Virus record (IMG/VR): IMGVR_UViG_3300004457_000150
Coordinates: 1-24,604 of that record
Length of the DNA: 24,604 bases
Reading direction: 5' to 3' (one strand)
DNA from: a virus
Both the position numbers and the translations under genes were made by a program. Below are positions 8,690 to 15,869 of this stretch, piece after piece. The notes beneath the pieces were generated by a model that saw nothing but the letters and a program-made list of their open reading frames with translations, made no database searches and was not told the origin of the DNA. Each line of letters starts with the position of its first letter. The first letter of the stretch is position 1.

Positions 8690-9966
8690 TGCCTTACGTC
8701 TTGGTTATCAATTTCAAACTCAAATGTCGTAGTGAAAAGTTTATCGACGGTATTCTTTTTATGCTCGTGGATCTGTGGGTTAGTTATAACTATGTTAATG
8801 AATCCCGAATCGTTCCAATAAACCAAAGGTGACGTGAGTAAATCTTCTAACCCTTGTAGTTCCCATTCTCTTAAATACCTTGATGTTAGTTTGTAGGTTT
8901 CTTTTGTGACTACTGCATAATTCTTGCCAGTGATGTCGTATGTGTTATGTACGATTGTACTTCCCGAAATAGGTGTACTCGTCGGGTTGTATTCCTTTCG
9001 CTCGATGTTTGTGGTATGTAACGACCGCTTATCGAATATAAATGAATCCCATCCACCGGCACGATTAATCCAATGTATTTCAAAACTATCGAACCTTGAA
9101 CACGGCGCCCAATCTATTTCATAGAGATAAGTTCCTGTTAATTGATAGGTGTTATTCTCTACGCTTACAGTCATATAAACCGAATTAGAATCTAAAGCAC
9201 TTGTACCCCCACCGCTTGCAATCAAGGCCGCCGTCCCTATGTTTAAAGAACTTGGAGACGTTGCACTTGCAAGTGACTTGCTTGCTGAAATAACACTCGC
9301 AAAGGAACTGTTAAAAGTATTAATCACGACTTTTTTATTCGTACCGCTTATACCTTGCCATAGCCACATGATTTGAAGTAATTGGGCTGCGGTTACCTTT
9401 CTTATGTTTCCTTTGATATAAGTCGCAGGTGCTGCTAAGACTGCTGCGTTTGTTACCTCGATAACATTATTGAACGCTGTTAATAATCTTTGGGTTAATG
9501 TATTTGCACCCGGCCCAGAATCTATAATATAATCAGCCCAATCGCCTTTAGCCCAACTAATATATTTTAAACCTCCGTTGGTGAATTTAATAGTGTTACT
9601 TGTCGATACACTTCCTGTTAAGGCGGGGATTGCACCGGCGTATTCTTGAACCTTTAAATTAAAATATTGCAGCCTTGTTGTTTCATTCTTAACTCCCGTT
9701 GCTGACGTTCTTAAATTGGTAATATCTTCAAGTATCTTTGAACGCAGTATAGGCGCAGCATCAAATAAGACTTGAGTCGTCGACGGATAAACATCGCACT
9801 TGCCTTGATAGATTAAAGTATTTGTCCCCGACGGGTCGTAATAAAGTTTAACATCTAATTTGAAGTTGGCGGCTGCTGAATTAGTGGAACTAAAAAGAAA
9901 TTCAATAGGGTTGCCAACTCCGTAATAACTATTCGCACTCGGTTGTTGTTGTATGGTTATAGCCAT
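8686..9966 (-). CDS. Tail structural protein, distal-tail-like
   Basis: A 426-residue protein starts MAITIQQQPSANSYYGVGNPIEFLFSSTN and ends in a conserved-looking block, KETYKLTSRYLREWELQGLEDLLTSPLVYWND, then TTTFEFEIDNQDVRQ. The opening 'pnsy.pagnPi.f.v.s' and the closing 'L..L..SP.vy......I.V......' are features I associate with a tail protein found next to the large tip protein in Bacteroidetes phages. The composition is beta-rich, with Ser/Thr/Ala-rich stretches and no membrane segment. It overlaps the 962-residue gene by four bases (ATGA), which implies coupled translation and equal demand. A distal tail or tip adaptor role is likely but not proven. The start is preceded by TTACTTTATTA within a 7-bp palindrome (AAAGTAA T TTACTTT). 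Confidence 0.7.
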   Translation of the reverse strand: MAITIQQQPSANSYYGVGNPIEFLFSSTNSAAANFKLDVKLYYDPSGTNTLIYQGKCDVYPSTTQVLFDAAPILRSKILEDITNLRTSATGVKNETTRLQYFNLKVQEYAGAIPALTGSVSTSNTIKFTNGGLKYISWAKGDWADYIIDSGPGANTLTQRLLTAFNNVIEVTNAAVLAAPATYIKGNIRKVTAAQLLQIMWLWQGISGTNKKVVINTFNSSFASVISASKSLASATSPSSLNIGTAALIASGGGTSALDSNSVYMTVSVENNTYQLTGTYLYEIDWAPCSRFDSFEIHWINRAGGWDSFIFDKRSLHTTNIERKEYNPTSTPISGSTIVHNTYDITGKNYAVVTKETYKLTSRYLREWELQGLEDLLTSPLVYWNDSGFINIVITNPQIHEHKKNTVDKLFTTTFEFEIDNQDVRQ

Positions 9967-9981
9967 ACTTAATAAAGTAAA

Positions 9982-10572
9982 TTACTTTTGATTGTTTGTG
10001 AAGATAAAAGTTAAGTCATTAAGTAACTTATCTCCGTACACTTCAATAAAGTCAGTTTCAAGTGATTTGTAAAAGTCTTCGTTGATTACGGATGAATAAA
10101 ACGGTACTGCCTCAATTCCTTTTTTCTTAATGCTTCGCCCGATTATGTACGCTAATTGATTTAGTTTATCTTTAATCTTTACCTTTTGTTTGGTTTTCTT
10201 TAAGGACTTGTAGTCGCGTGGAACTATGCCCCTATTCATCATGAAATCAAGAATTGCCTGTCTTGGTATTGGCTTGCCGCCTTTCTTAAAACTAAACTTA
10301 CCTGTATTGTTTTTTTCGTTTGCCCAACCTTTTACACCTTCATCAATATACTCGTAGTAAGTAGGCATATAGATTTGAATAATAAACTTGTTAACGTTTT
10401 TAGTTACCTTGATTGCATCGGGTTGCCCCACGTTTTGCGCAGTTACTCCGCTTGCAAAGCGGTTGCGCCCTTTACTATCTTTCATGTCCGACATATTATC
10501 GACAATCTTATCAATAGCCGTTTGGAAAAACGTTTCTAAAAAATCAATTTCCTTTGACATTGTGCGATTCAA
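9982..10572 (-). CDS. Neck / tail completion protein, HK97 gp10-like
   Basis: A 196-residue basic protein without a membrane segment. The first half has DNMSDMKDSKGRNRFASGVTAQNVG, then NKFIIQIYMPTYYEYIDEGVKGW, followed by GKFSFKKGGKPIPRQAILDFMMNRGI and a lysine-rich region (KKTKQKVKIKDKLNQLAYIIGRSIKKKGIEAVPFY). The 'YYEYIDEGvkGw...n..GkfsFkkGgkpip..aI..fm..RGI' block is characteristic of gp10/HK97-type tail-completion proteins that join tail tube to neck. It lies directly after the tail assembly chaperone, and its start overlaps the frameshifted chaperone reading frame (stop at 10544-10546). A second in-frame ATG at 10560 (MSKEIDFLETFF) is an equally good start. Confidence 0.7.
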   Translation of the reverse strand: MNRTMSKEIDFLETFFQTAIDKIVDNMSDMKDSKGRNRFASGVTAQNVGQPDAIKVTKNVNKFIIQIYMPTYYEYIDEGVKGWANEKNNTGKFSFKKGGKPIPRQAILDFMMNRGIVPRDYKSLKKTKQKVKIKDKLNQLAYIIGRSIKKKGIEAVPFYSSVINEDFYKSLETDFIEVYGDKLLNDLTFIFTNNQK

Positions 10573-11232
10573 ATATAGCTTTATTATACAAATATTCCAT
10601 CCAATTTAAAAGTTCAGATGCCTTCCATTCGTAGATGTCGTTTATCTTACAGTTATGTATTTTAGCGATTGACTCCAATGTTACAAACCAATAGTAGTCG
10701 GTTAGGAATGTTCCACCTGTCGCCGGAGTTGGTATATCTTCTGATTCATCTTCTCCACTTGTTGAAGGGAATACATTTGGATAATTCGGGGCGATAGCTT
10801 GTACTTGCGAAAAAAAAAATCAGATATTCCTTTCACGATTGTTATCGGGCAGTTAAGTAAGTCTGCTTCCTTTTCTGCAGAATCCTTTTTAGTTGTGTCG
10901 AGTATTGCTAAGATGGTATGAAGCTTAAACGTTACATCTTCCTTTGCGGTTTCTAAAAAGTCAATAAGCTGATCGGCTTTAAGGTCGGATAGCTTTAATG
11001 TAAACTTGTAATCCTTCCAGCCCGTTATCTTGCACTTGATGTCCATGTTTAGAAACTCAAACTTTGAGGATAGTTTGTTTATCTCACTTATCTTTAACTC
11101 TAACAAGTCGTCAAAGGTTTGGTCAGTCACGACGGCAAGCATACCTAACTTACGGTCAAAATCATCCTCATAAAGTTCTTTAACCTTTTGAAGTTCGTAG
11201 AATTGTTTTGTTGTTATGTTTTCCCAAGTCAT
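10544..11232 (-). CDS. Tail assembly chaperone fusion made by -1 frameshift (gpGT-type)
   Basis: If the ribosome slips back one base on the T run at 10810-10819, codon 141 is followed by TCG CAA GTA and the frame stays open for 88 codons to TGA at 10544-10546. The product is about 229 residues. The extension starts SQVQAIAPNYPNVFPSTSG, has an acidic linker, then GTFLTDYYWFVTLESIAKIH and KINDIYEWKASELLNWMEYL, with four tryptophans. Such a compact W/Y-rich helical tail is what a real T domain looks like. It exactly fills the 129 bases that would otherwise be empty, and overlaps the next gene as neighbours in this operon do. The equivalent G/GT system of lambda-like tails is well known. The alternative is a one-base assembly error in the homopolymer (11 T instead of 10), which would make one continuous gene. 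Confidence 0.8.
10702..11232 (-). CDS. Tail assembly chaperone, zero-frame (gpG-type) product
   Basis: A 176-residue protein begins MTWENITTKQFYELQKVKELYEDDFDRKLGMLAVVTDQTFDDLLEL. This 'w..itl.qf.el..i.....d..dr.l.llsvl' layout is one I know from the gpG-like tail assembly chaperones of Bacteroidetes phages, which hold the tape measure during tail building. Near codon 139 the frame crosses ten consecutive T residues (GAT TTT TTT TTT CGC). Past this point the zero-frame tail (RKYKLSPRIIQMYSLQQVEKMNQ) ends at 10702, while the -1 frame stays open for 88 codons and gives a gpGT-type product. It lies between terminase and the neck/tail genes, upstream of the tape measure as expected. A 17-codon ORF (11229-11282) touches its start by ATGA, but is too short to call. 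Confidence 0.75.
   Translation of the reverse strand: MTWENITTKQFYELQKVKELYEDDFDRKLGMLAVVTDQTFDDLLELKISEINKLSSKFEFLNMDIKCKITGWKDYKFTLKLSDLKADQLIDFLETAKEDVTFKLHTILAILDTTKKDSAEKEADLLNCPITIVKGISDFFFRKYKLSPRIIQMYSLQQVEKMNQKIYQLRRQVEHS
10810..10819 (-). promoter_or_regulatory. Slippery ten-T run for the chaperone frameshift
   Basis: Ten consecutive T residues on the minus strand (A10 on the plus strand) lie in zero-frame codons GAT TTT TTT TTT CGC. Every P- and A-site pairing is preserved after a -1 slip, so this is an efficient shift-prone sequence. It sits at the only point where the zero frame and the 88-codon -1 frame can be joined without an intervening stop. Homopolymers of this length are also frequent sites of sequencing error, so the count should be verified. 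Confidence 0.75.
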
Positions 11233-11306
11233 TTGTTCTGAACGTTTGAATATTTTGGTATTATACCCGTGATTTTTGGCATTTTATAGATTTTTAATGT
11301 TCCGAA

Positions 11307-12635
11307 TCAAGCTAAACTGTATTTACCGATGTTCGGTCTTAAATCAAAATACACCCTCATTAATAGTAGATCCCTCCAATCTGGCGAACGTCCTATGTTT
11401 TCTTTTACTTTCTCCTTTGGCAATATCCTTAACTTAGAATCGTTATCGCCTTTATAGGACTTTAACTGCTCCAAGTCTTCAATCATTTCGTCCTTATGCT
11501 TCCCGCTAATGTCGGCCTTGATATATATCTCCGCTTTGTTAACCTTGTCCGCTAACTTATACCCGCATTGACATTGTAGGTTAAAATAGTTTTCGTCGTT
11601 GATTGCCTTTGAATTATTCACGAATCCGATAACGCCTGTATTATCCACAACTCCTCCGCCTATCCCGTCGTCATCTACAATACATTTGTTCTTTGCTATT
11701 AGATACTTGGCTCTTAGAGATGTTATGCAGTTCTGTATTTCGGTTGTCTTAGAAATTTCAAAGATGACTATCTCAATCAATACCCATCCGTCCCATACAC
11801 CTATCAGTGCCTTGTCACTTCCAAACCTTGCAACGTCAGCAGTAATGTAGTAGTTCTTTAACTCTGGCAAATGGTCGTTTGTAAATATGCCCAAGATATT
11901 GTCGTACTCACATAAAACAGTCGGGTCGTCGTCGTATTCCCAATTACCCAACAATAAGCGCTCCCTTTGATTCTTAGACAATACCCTTGTAAGGTTCTCT
12001 AAGTATCCCGCTTGCAACATCTTATTATCTTCCGGCAATGCCTGTATAAATCTTTTAAATGGTTCTAAGATATTTAATTTGGCTTTCTTGTAATACTCCC
12101 TATAAAGGTAGTTTTTAGACGGGTTGCACGTTTGCACTATCTTGCCATTTATATTGTATTCATTATTCTTCCAACGTCCTACCGATGCCGAAAGGTTATT
12201 CTTTGCGTCTTCCTCAAACTCGCCCGCCTCCTCTAACCATCCCCTTGTCATTTGCATAGAACCGTAACGATAATAATAAGGGTCACTCGGTTGATATTTT
12301 GCATCAATCAAATACACTTTGCTCTTATTGTAAAGGGTGTAATAGTTATCCTGTCCGTTGAAACTGTAATACTCGGACGTTATGCCCCACATCCCGAACA
12401 CTTCATGTATTGACGGGATTGTGTATTTACGAATGTTGTTTAACTCCTTGCGAGCAATGAAGTAGTGTGTTTCGGGATATATAAACGCATCCCCAAAAAT
12501 AAGATTAACCCCCCCGTGTGTTTTGCCAGAACCTTTTGAACCACCGTAAACAATATCATTAACAGAACCATCAAGCCATGCCTTAGCGAGTTCCATTTGT
12601 TTAGTGTTGCCGTGTGTATCAAAAGTTAATTTCAC
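11307..12635 (-). CDS. terL: Terminase large subunit, ATPase and nuclease
   Basis: A 442-residue packaging motor with all the expected motifs. The Walker A loop is GSKGSGKT (residues 32-39), and the Walker B with catalytic glutamate is WLEEAGE (133-139, after YGSMQMTRG). A probable coupling motif is TCNPS (169-173). The C-terminal RNase H-like nuclease has Asp267 in YITADVARFGSD, an aspartate cluster in CIVDDDGIGGG (Asp321-323), and Asp422 in SPDWRDLLLMRVYFDL. It translocates DNA into the prohead through the portal and cuts concatemers. It overlaps the small subunit by four bases (ATGA), consistent with a terS-terL pair. The start fits the family, because the Walker A loop begins about 30 residues in. 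It ends with TGA. Confidence 0.93.
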   Translation of the reverse strand: MKLTFDTHGNTKQMELAKAWLDGSVNDIVYGGSKGSGKTHGGVNLIFGDAFIYPETHYFIARKELNNIRKYTIPSIHEVFGMWGITSEYYSFNGQDNYYTLYNKSKVYLIDAKYQPSDPYYYRYGSMQMTRGWLEEAGEFEEDAKNNLSASVGRWKNNEYNINGKIVQTCNPSKNYLYREYYKKAKLNILEPFKRFIQALPEDNKMLQAGYLENLTRVLSKNQRERLLLGNWEYDDDPTVLCEYDNILGIFTNDHLPELKNYYITADVARFGSDKALIGVWDGWVLIEIVIFEISKTTEIQNCITSLRAKYLIAKNKCIVDDDGIGGGVVDNTGVIGFVNNSKAINDENYFNLQCQCGYKLADKVNKAEIYIKADISGKHKDEMIEDLEQLKSYKGDNDSKLRILPKEKVKENIGRSPDWRDLLLMRVYFDLRPNIGKYSLA

Positions 12636-13054
12636 TTAATCTCCATTCCTGTTATTTGTTCTATTATAACCTTTGTATTGCTTTCAGTCTTTTCAACAAG
12701 CCCGTTTAATCGTTGGGTTATGCTTGGGTTGTAAATGCCAGCCATGCCTCCCTCTATTTGGTCTTGTCTGACACTTCTCTTTATACGCGAACAGATAGTC
12801 GTGAACTCTGTGTATCTTTTTCCTGTGTTGGCAAAATAGTCGCTCAAATGATTTATAACATCCATGTCTTCTAAGTAGTTTTCAAACCCTTCAATCGTTA
12901 ATGGGCGTTCCTTTGTTCGCTCTACTCTATCCCCATCCTTACCAACAAAGTCATTAACTATAATTGGATTCAGCTTAATTAGGTTTTTGTAGTTCACAAA
13001 GTGTTCCCATAATTCTTCTGGGCTTTCTATCGCCTTGGGTCTTCCTCCTGCCAT
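12632..13054 (-). CDS. terS: Terminase small subunit, DNA-packaging gp3-like
   Basis: A 140-residue protein begins MAGGRPKAIESPEELWEHF, the 'GRP..i.spe.lw..F..Y' opening of phage DNA-packaging proteins of the P22 gp3 type. It then has ERPLTIEGFENYLEDM and a C-terminal NPSITQRLNGLVEKTES, the segment in which these proteins carry '.a.i..rlgL.dk'. Small terminase subunits recognise the packaging site and stimulate the large subunit. The position directly before terL with a four-base overlap agrees. The putative helix-turn-helix (about 60-90) is degenerate. Its start codon overlaps the stop of the small gene upstream (TAATG). Confidence 0.8.
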   Translation of the reverse strand: MAGGRPKAIESPEELWEHFVNYKNLIKLNPIIVNDFVGKDGDRVERTKERPLTIEGFENYLEDMDVINHLSDYFANTGKRYTEFTTICSRIKRSVRQDQIEGGMAGIYNPSITQRLNGLVEKTESNTKVIIEQITGMEIK

Positions 13055-13251
13055 TACTTTATTTTCTTTTTAAGTGGTATTAGCATACACTCGATATTAT
13101 AAATCTGGGCTTGCTTAATACCTATTTGTCCAGCGAGTTCCCATCCGTCGTTTTGCAAATTCTCCATGATTTGCTTTGACATACCTGTGTTAGTGGCTTC
13201 TTGAATCCTGAATTCGTATTTAGGTTTTTTAAACAAAGATAAGATTTTCAT
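13054..13251 (-). CDS. Small DUF4177-like protein
   Basis: A 65-residue protein, MKILSLFKKPKYEFRIQEATN at the start and basic at the end (IPLKKKIK). The middle, QIMENLQNDGWELAGQIG, matches the 'l.l.n..g.eGWelvg' signature of DUF4177-type proteins, a small family of unknown role that is common in phages and bacteria. It sits between the sugar methyltransferase and small terminase with one-base stop/start overlaps on both sides (TAATG), so it belongs to the late operon. No membrane segment is present. The family assignment rests on one motif. Confidence 0.7.
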   Translation of the reverse strand: MKILSLFKKPKYEFRIQEATNTGMSKQIMENLQNDGWELAGQIGIKQAQIYNIECMLIPLKKKIK

Positions 13252-13949
13252 TACTTTATTCTTTTAAATACTCTGATATGTACTACACTAAAAAGTTCTG
13301 TGAAGTCGTTTTGTTTTTCAGTCCATTCGTCGACGGCTTTGGAAACTGTCGCGATACCGGGAAACATTCCGTTAGGCATTCGGTATTTATTACAACAATC
13401 GTCAACTACTAAGTAACCTCCTACTTTTACAAAGTTAGGATAATTAGTCATGTCTTGTTTAACTACTTCGTAACTGTGACCTCCGTCTATATAAACAATG
13501 TCAAATTGGTTCATTTGATCTACAAGGTTTATAACACTTTCGTCGGTGCTTAGCCCTTTTATAATTGTCGGATCGTCGACGTTAAACAGTTCATGTATTT
13601 TGTTTATGTCCGCTTTGTAGTCTGATTCCCAATGGTCGCCAGTGCTGTCTAATGGAGTTACTCCGTAAACATTAGCTTGCGGTTGCAGCATCTTAACCAA
13701 GGCAAGTGTTTGCCCTCTGAATACACCTACCTCTAAAAAAGCGAAGTCTTCGCGGAGCTCTTGGATTATTAGTTTCCACATCCAATAAAAAGAACGTTCG
13801 CCGAATCCCCAAATATTACTTTCAACCCAATCTCTTAACCGTTTTAGTGCGGGTGCCTGGTTTGTTTTTTCGCATAGTAGGTTATGAATAGCTTGATGGC
13901 TTTCTGGCGTGTCCTTCCATGCTTCTATTAGTTCTTTAAGTTCGTTCAT
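13251..13949 (-). CDS. Class I SAM methyltransferase, TylF/Methyltransf_24-like
   Basis: A 232-residue protein. It carries a SAM-binding motif I in FAFLEVGVFRGQTLALV (about 69-85), a metal- and substrate-binding FDIVYIDGGHSYEVVKQD (149-166, DGGH at 155-158), and KVGGYLVVDDCC (about 173-184). This is the TylF-type (macrocin O-methyltransferase-like) sugar O-methyltransferase pattern, also seen in the cephalosporin hydroxylase/Methyltransf_24 group. It overlaps the preceding glycosyltransferase by four bases (ATGA). With three glycosyltransferases nearby it most likely methylates a sugar that those enzymes add, either to a virion protein or to the host envelope. The substrate is not deducible. 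The N-terminal 60 residues are helical and less conserved. Confidence 0.75.
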   Translation of the reverse strand: MNELKELIEAWKDTPESHQAIHNLLCEKTNQAPALKRLRDWVESNIWGFGERSFYWMWKLIIQELREDFAFLEVGVFRGQTLALVKMLQPQANVYGVTPLDSTGDHWESDYKADINKIHELFNVDDPTIIKGLSTDESVINLVDQMNQFDIVYIDGGHSYEVVKQDMTNYPNFVKVGGYLVVDDCCNKYRMPNGMFPGIATVSKAVDEWTEKQNDFTELFSVVHIRVFKRIK

Positions 13950-14605
13950 ATCAGTTCGTAAAATTTAGTCATAGGCGTATGGCCGTTGCCGTGAATGAAT
14001 GTTGGAAAGGTTTTGGTAACCCTGTTATAAACCTCTGAAGGTATGCCTTCGGGGTTATTAGTTCTCATTGTTGTACTAAAATCACTCTCCTCACAAAATG
14101 CAATCGTTTGGAATACCTCGCAATCATAATCTAACTTCACATATTCGGGATGGTCTAAAAATAAATCTGTGAACCATACTTGGTCGACCGTGCTAACTGT
14201 TAAAGGATTCGTTTCGACGGCTAATTTAAAAACTTCTGAATTGCAAAACCATCCCCCGCCGTTTACGAATTTCCACGGACTTAAATTTTCTGGATACAAA
14301 ATGGTCTTTTCGGGATGAGGATAACAGGCACGTTCTGCGCTCATTAAAATACAATCGAAATCTTTTATTTTGGATAAGGTGTTTTCCATTGTGTCTAAAA
14401 CAATGGTATCGTAAGAATCGGAATAAAAGAAGTGGGTTATTTCGGGGTGCTGTTTTAAGTATTCGTAAGTCTTTAAAATCTTATCGCCGAATCCTCTCCA
14501 CTCGTGCGCAATAAATACAGAATCCCAATTATACTTTTCAAGTGATTTACGCAACATTTCTGTTTTACTCATATCGCTTGCGGTGGTTATTAGTTTACAG
14601 TTCAT
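13946..14605 (-). CDS. Glycosyltransferase, PLOD/procollagen-galactosyltransferase-like fold
   Basis: A 219-residue protein. It opens MNCKLITTASDMSKTEMLRKSLEKYN, then has THFFYSDSYDTIVLD (about 57-71, acidic cluster around 63-66 acting as a metal-binding DxD-type site), ERACYPHPE (about 92-100), FVNGGGWFCNSEVF, DQVWFTDLFL and PTFIHGNGH near the end. These are the blocks of the glycosyltransferase domain of lysyl hydroxylase and collagen glucosyltransferase relatives, also found in many viruses. It overlaps both neighbours by four bases, so it is translated with them. It probably transfers a sugar to a protein or glycan. The acceptor is unknown. Confidence 0.75.
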   Translation of the reverse strand: MNCKLITTASDMSKTEMLRKSLEKYNWDSVFIAHEWRGFGDKILKTYEYLKQHPEITHFFYSDSYDTIVLDTMENTLSKIKDFDCILMSAERACYPHPEKTILYPENLSPWKFVNGGGWFCNSEVFKLAVETNPLTVSTVDQVWFTDLFLDHPEYVKLDYDCEVFQTIAFCEESDFSTTMRTNNPEGIPSEVYNRVTKTFPTFIHGNGHTPMTKFYELI

Positions 14606-14907
14606 AAGGTGTTTACTAATTGGTCTATTTCAAGTTCGGTAAAAAATCTTGTTTCGCCCGTTATAAAATTAACTACTTCATATTTATTATACATATCTTC
14701 AATGTGTAAAGGAATGCCATAACCGCACCATTCGTGTTTAAACTTAATTTGTTTGAATACAACCCAATGGTAAAAAGTAAATTTAATATCATATTTAAAA
14801 GGTTCTTTTAAAAATATATCGAACTTTTCATACCCTTCTTTTACATAAATCATTTCTTCTGGTTGCTTCGTTTCGACCATTCTTCTATTTTTAAGCCAGT
14901 TAAACAT
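14602..14907 (-). CDS. Hypothetical protein in the sugar-modification cluster
   Basis: A 101-residue protein, MFNWLKNRRMVETKQPEEMIY at the start, then aromatic- and lysine-rich (FDIFLKEPFKYDIKFTFYHWVVFKQIKFKHEW). It ends FITGETRFFTELEIDQLVNTL. There is no clear domain, membrane span or cysteine pair. It overlaps the GT2 gene upstream by eight bases and the PLOD-like gene downstream by four bases, so it is clearly part of the operon. I do not recognise it. It could be a partner of one of the glycosyltransferases, since no independent gene would normally be slotted in so tightly. Confidence 0.7.
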   Translation of the reverse strand: MFNWLKNRRMVETKQPEEMIYVKEGYEKFDIFLKEPFKYDIKFTFYHWVVFKQIKFKHEWCGYGIPLHIEDMYNKYEVVNFITGETRFFTELEIDQLVNTL

Positions 14908-15673
14908 ACGGATTATAGTAAATTGGTCTTTTACCCGATAAATACTCGCTAACCGTTCTTTGATGTTCTACATCTCCTTTGGCTGCTTCCTCTCGTTTCC
15001 ATTGCCAATAAGGTGTTTCTCGGTTGTCTATGTGGTCAATCTCGATATGTGGCAGGAAACAGTTATAAAAACCAGCAACCTGTGAACGGTAACTTGCTAA
15101 CACATCGTCGTAACCGTACAAAGAAGGTTGGTATAAATAACCAATCTTTTCAATCAGTTTGTGGTTGTACATTTGGCAAGTTCCAATTACGTGTTTAACC
15201 TTTTCAACGATTATCCACCTTTGGTAATCTTCGTGCGGTAACATTACTATTTCGCTTTTGTAGTCGTCGGACCTCCACGGGTTTTCGATTAGGTCTTTGC
15301 GTTTTAATCCTATTATTCCGATGTTAGGATCGCGTTCGATTGCGGCTTCCATTTCATCAACCCAACCGCTTGAATCAATTACTACGTCGTTATCCATTTT
15401 AATTAGGTTTTCTCCTTCTACTTTATACTTCCATGCCAAATTGATTGCGCCCGCAGTTCCTAAGTTTTCGGGCAAGGTAATTATTTCAAAGTCGTACCAA
15501 ATAGATGCGTCTTTTAATAACTCCTTTGTTCCTTCACATGAACCATTATCAATTAAAATAACTCTGTGCTTACTTAAATTGACTGTTTTTATCAGCGATT
15601 GAAGTGTTTTTTCGGTGTACTCCGTTCGTTGATTTTCGCCGGTATCATGTACCGCCATTGCTATAAGTGCCAT
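14900..15673 (-). CDS. Glycosyltransferase family 2 protein
   Basis: A 257-residue GT-A fold enzyme. It has HRVILIDNGSCEGTKE (about 36-51, nucleotide-sugar binding), LPENLGTAGAINLAWKY (67-83), LIKMDNDVVIDSSGW (90-104) with the DxD motif at Asp94-Asn95-Asp96, and later GTCQMYNHKLIEKIGYLYQPSLYGYDDVLASYR, a typical acceptor/ED-like region with acidic residues. It transfers a sugar from a nucleotide-sugar donor. It starts four bases after the small cysteine-containing gene (that gene's stop TAG is followed by AA and the ATG) and overlaps the next gene by eight bases. No signal or membrane segment is present, so it acts in the cytoplasm. Glycosylation of virion proteins or host glycan modification are both possible. 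Confidence 0.85.
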   Translation of the reverse strand: MALIAMAVHDTGENQRTEYTEKTLQSLIKTVNLSKHRVILIDNGSCEGTKELLKDASIWYDFEIITLPENLGTAGAINLAWKYKVEGENLIKMDNDVVIDSSGWVDEMEAAIERDPNIGIIGLKRKDLIENPWRSDDYKSEIVMLPHEDYQRWIIVEKVKHVIGTCQMYNHKLIEKIGYLYQPSLYGYDDVLASYRSQVAGFYNCFLPHIEIDHIDNRETPYWQWKREEAAKGDVEHQRTVSEYLSGKRPIYYNPYV

Positions 15674-15677
15674 ATTT

Positions 15678-15869
15678 CTATAAATTATTATCGTCGATTA
15701 TTCTTTGCATCCATTTGCCTATACACTTACTACATCCAGCATCTATTGAGTAAGCATAGTTTTGTTGGCAGTAGTTTTTTAAATCCCTTAAAGCGTTTCC
15801 ATCCCCGTTAAACGTCTGAGCGTTTTTAAACATCAAAAGGGCAGTCATTAAGTATTCGCTTATTTGCAT
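15678..15869 (-). CDS. Small hypothetical protein with CxxC
   Basis: A 63-residue protein, MQISEYLMTALLMFKNAQTFNG, then ALRDLKNYCQQNYAYSIDAGCSKCIGKWMQ and an acidic end. It has a CSKC motif and a third cysteine nearby, but no full zinc-finger pattern. It overlaps the GT4-like gene by ten bases and is followed by the GT2 gene after two bases, so the spacing supports a real gene. It ends with TAG. The function is unknown. Its size and cysteines would suit a small regulatory or metal-binding protein, but nothing more can be said. Confidence 0.65.
   Translation of the reverse strand: MQISEYLMTALLMFKNAQTFNGDGNALRDLKNYCQQNYAYSIDAGCSKCIGKWMQRIIDDNNL

Noticed and set aside
11229-11282. 17-codon ORF before the tail chaperone (MPKITGIIPKYSNVQNK) with ATGA overlap
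   Set aside because: Too short to support. No conservation or composition signal can be judged.
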